A stretch of 64,000 nt of DNA, taken from assembly GCA_903905455.1 (NCBI GenBank), contig CAIVGN010000134.1, positions 26,504-90,503 of the forward strand, given 5' to 3'. The stretch's first letter is position 1, and every line of letters starts with the position of its first letter. The stretch comes from an uncultured Archangium sp. (GTDB lineage: Bacteria > Myxococcota > Myxococcia > Myxococcales > Myxococcaceae). This document shows positions 62,187 to 64,000 of this stretch, piece by piece. Under the pieces are notes generated by a model. That model ran no database searches, was not told where the DNA came from, and worked only from the letters and a program-made list of their open reading frames with translations. Made by a program: the position numbers and the translations under genes.

Positions 62187-64000
62187 TCAAACAGTGGAAG
62201 TCGGTTGGGTCGTTCTGCGCGGGCGACGCCGCCACAACAGGCCCAGGCCCAGCGCCAACGGCCATTCGGCCGGTACCGACGTGCAGCCCACGACATACGC
62301 GCGGCGCCCCCGCACGGGACCGGCATCTGGGGCTCCCGCATCCTCCGCGTCGGCAGCACCCGCGTCGACCGAACCCGCATCGACCGAACCCGCATCGACC
62401 GAGCCCGCATCGACCGAACCCGCGTCGACCGAACCCGCATCGACCGAGCCCGCATCGACCGAACCCGCGTCGACCGAACCCGCGTCGACCGAACCCGCAT
62501 CGACCGGCACCGGCCCCAGGCACTGCGGGTCATCCTCCACCAGGGCCAGCCCCGCGCGCGGCGCGAGCCCCCAGAGACTGAAGCTGCCGCCCACTGCCAC
62601 GCCCCCGCCGCCGCAGTCGGTAGCCAGCGCGCTGACCATGCCGTTCGAGAGGCTGGGGCTCCACGCGGTGAGCAGGCCCGTCAGCAGGTCCACCGCCGCG
62701 ACGTTGCTCCGCCCGGCCCCCTGCACGGTGGTGAAGCCACCGCCGAGGTAGACGCTCGTCCCGCCCACCGCCAGCGCGGACACCTGGCCGTTGGTGTTCG
62801 CGATCCACGAGGTGAGCAGGCCCGCACTGTCATCGACCGCGGCGACGCTGTTGCGCAGCGTGCCTGCGTTGGCAGTGGTGAACTGACCTCCGAGGAACAC
62901 CGTGTGGCCCGAGATGGCCAACGGGTACACGGCGCCATTGAGGTTGGGGTTCCATGCCGTGAGCACGCCCGCTCCGTCGTCGACCGCCGCCGCCCGGTTG
63001 CGCACCGTGCCGCCGTTGGCCGTCGTGAACTGGCCGCCGAGGTAGATCGTGGTGCCTGAGACCCCCAGCGAAAATACCGCGTCGTTGAGGTTGGGGTTCC
63101 AGGGCCTGAGGGTGCCGGTGAGCCCGTCCACCGCCGCCCCCCGGTTGCGCACCGTGCTGCCATTGGCCGAGGTGAAAAAGCCGCCCAGGTACACGGTGCC
63201 CGCCGAGGCCGCGAGGGCGAACACGCTGCTGTTGAGATCGGGGTTCCAGGCGGAGACGACTCCAGCGGTGGCGTCCACGGCCGCGGCGTACTTGCGGGCC
63301 ACCGAGGCGTTGGCGGTGGTGAAGGTGCCCCCGAGGTAGACCGTGGTGCCGTCCGTGGTCAGCGCGTTGACCGAGCCGTTGAGGTCGGGATCCCAGGAAG
63401 TCAGGGCGCCGGTGCGCGCGTCGATCGCCGCTGCGTAATGGCGGGTGGTCGAGGCGTTGGCGGTGGTGAGCTGGCCGCCCAGGTAGACCGCGTTGCCTCC
63501 CACCGCCACGGTGGAGACCGGGTTGATCAGGTCCGGATTCCAGGCGGTGAGCACTCCGGCCGTGTCGACCGCGGCCGCGTAGTGCCGGGGGATGGCGCCG
63601 TTGGCGGTGGTGAAGAGGCCCCCCAGCCAGACGGTGCTCCCGGAGAAGGAGATCGCGTACACGAGGCTGTTGAGGTCGGGGTTCCAGGAGGTGGCCACGC
63701 CCGTGGTGGCATCGACGGCAGCGACGTGGTTGCGCACGAGGCCCCCGTTGACGGTGATGAAATGGCCGCCCAGGTACACCGAGTTGCCCGCCGCCAGCAC
63801 CGCGTACGCCTCGCTGTCGAGGTTGGGGTTCCAGGCAGTGAGCACGCCGGTGGTGGCATCGACGGCCGCCGCGTACTTGCGCACCGTGGCCCCGTTGACG
63901 GTGGAGAAGAAGCCCGCCAGGTACACGGTGCTTCCGGACAGGGAGAGGGCGTTGGCGACGTTGTTGAGGTCGGGGTTCCAGGCGGTGAGCGTGCCGGTGC
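62187..64000 (-). CDS. Repeat-propeller surface protein with SVDAG run and MYXO-CTERM-like tail (N-terminus off window)
   Basis: The frame is open to the right edge (604 codons visible). It has at least nine approximately 49-residue repeats of pattern LTAWNPxLNxxVxALAxxGxTVYLGGxFTTxNGxxxRxxAAAVDxxTG, resembling DUF5122/delta-60-type beta-propeller blades. The last blade is degenerate. A stalk of nine SVDAG repeats follows, then AADAEDAGAPDAG, and a tail of Cys (VVGCTS), a hydrophobic stretch and RRRPRR. That tail fits the MYXO-CTERM sorting signal that sends proteins to the myxobacterial cell surface. Likely a stalked surface protein; ligand unknown. Confidence 0.88.
   Translation of the reverse strand, partial: TGTLTAWNPDLNNVANALSLSGSTVYLAGFFSTVNGATVRKYAAAVDATTGVLTAWNPNLDSEAYAVLAAGNSVYLGGHFITVNGGLVRNHVAAVDATTGVATSWNPDLNSLVYAISFSGSTVWLGGLFTTANGAIPRHYAAAVDTAGVLTAWNPDLINPVSTVAVGGNAVYLGGQLTTANASTTRHYAAAIDARTGALTSWDPDLNGSVNALTTDGTTVYLGGTFTTANASVARKYAAAVDATAGVVSAWNPDLNSSVFALAASAGTVYLGGFFTSANGSTVRNRGAAVDGLTGTLRPWNPNLNDAVFSLGVSGTTIYLGGQFTTANGGTVRNRAAAVDDGAGVLTAWNPNLNGAVYPLAISGHTVFLGGQFTTANAGTLRNSVAAVDDSAGLLTSWIANTNGQVSALAVGGTSVYLGGGFTTVQGAGRSNVAAVDLLTGLLTAWSPSLSNGMVSALATDCGGGGVAVGGSFSLWGLAPRAGLALVEDDPQCLGPVPVDAGSVDAGSVDAGSVDAGSVDAGSVDAGSVDAGSVDAGSVDAGSVDAGAADAEDAGAPDAGPVRGRRAYVVGCTSVPAEWPLALGLGLLWRRRPRRTTQPTSTV
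62362..62508 (-). repeat. 15-bp minisatellite encoding (SVDAG)n
   Basis: About nine to ten units of GTCGAYGCGGGYTCG sit in frame in the 62187 gene, differing only at two synonymous positions. A 15-bp unit keeps the frame when copy number changes, so stalk length can vary without breaking the protein. Confidence 0.9.

Noticed and set aside
62362..62508. CRISPR array or tandem repeat locus
   Set aside because: Units are contiguous 15-mers without spacers and lie in frame within a coding sequence; no cas genes are present.

Overview
The window is GC-rich, densely coded DNA from a Myxococcota (myxobacterial) chromosome or a close relative. The clearest taxonomic marks are a MYXO-CTERM-like sorting tail (Cys, hydrophobic stretch, Arg-rich end) on the repeat protein at the right edge, many Cys/Gly/Ser-rich lipoproteins, a PUFA-synthase locus, and an NtrC-type regulator beside a receiver-containing kinase. 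No tRNA, rRNA, CRISPR array, transposase or phage gene was recognised. Most coding sequences abut or overlap by 1-8 nt, so operon structure is easy to read.

Layout. (1) 1-18267, minus strand: two giant polyunsaturated-fatty-acid (Pfa) synthase proteins are followed, with overlapping or near-overlapping joints, by oleA, oleB and oleC (oleC runs off the left edge). The arrangement implies that a polyene acyl chain is made and then joined head-to-head into a very long polyunsaturated olefin. (2) 18345-21527: Kup potassium transporter and a Cys-rich lipoprotein. (3) 21561-30044: a YqiJ-like membrane protein, a YqiK-like flotillin and a 1861-residue AAA+ protein in one operon. (4) 30190-33044: a DUF309/zinc-ribbon fusion, a 3-keto-5-aminohexanoate-cleavage-type enzyme and RarA. 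(5) 33041-38868: sigma54 activator, receiver-PAS histidine kinase, diguanylate cyclase, then a glycosyltransferase and a YdjC-type deacetylase. (6) 38876-45988: VWA/calcium-repeat lipoprotein, methyltransferase, FadJ/FadI beta-oxidation enzymes and a cold-shock protein.

(7) 46093-59536 looks like a maltodextrin/starch locus. On the minus strand are a pullulanase-type lipoprotein, a PilZ protein, a porin, a small lipoprotein and an alpha-amylase lipoprotein. Divergent from them are MalK, a fused MalE-MalF polypeptide and MalG, followed by a large repeat lipoprotein. The intergenic region between the divergent arms carries two palindromes. Inferred flow: surface hydrolases cut glucan, the porin passes dextrins, and MalEF-G-K imports them.

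(8) 59586-64000 is an accessory, partly decayed end: a putative outer-membrane protein, a chimeric small ORF, a duplicated fragment of the repeat lipoprotein, a broken Uma2-type gene, and a repeat-rich surface protein with a nine-copy SVDAG run.

The strongest candidates for an undescribed system are the fused pfa-ole operon with an enoyl-reductase-headed megasynthase, the YqiJ-flotillin-giant AAA+ operon, and the MalE-MalF fusion.
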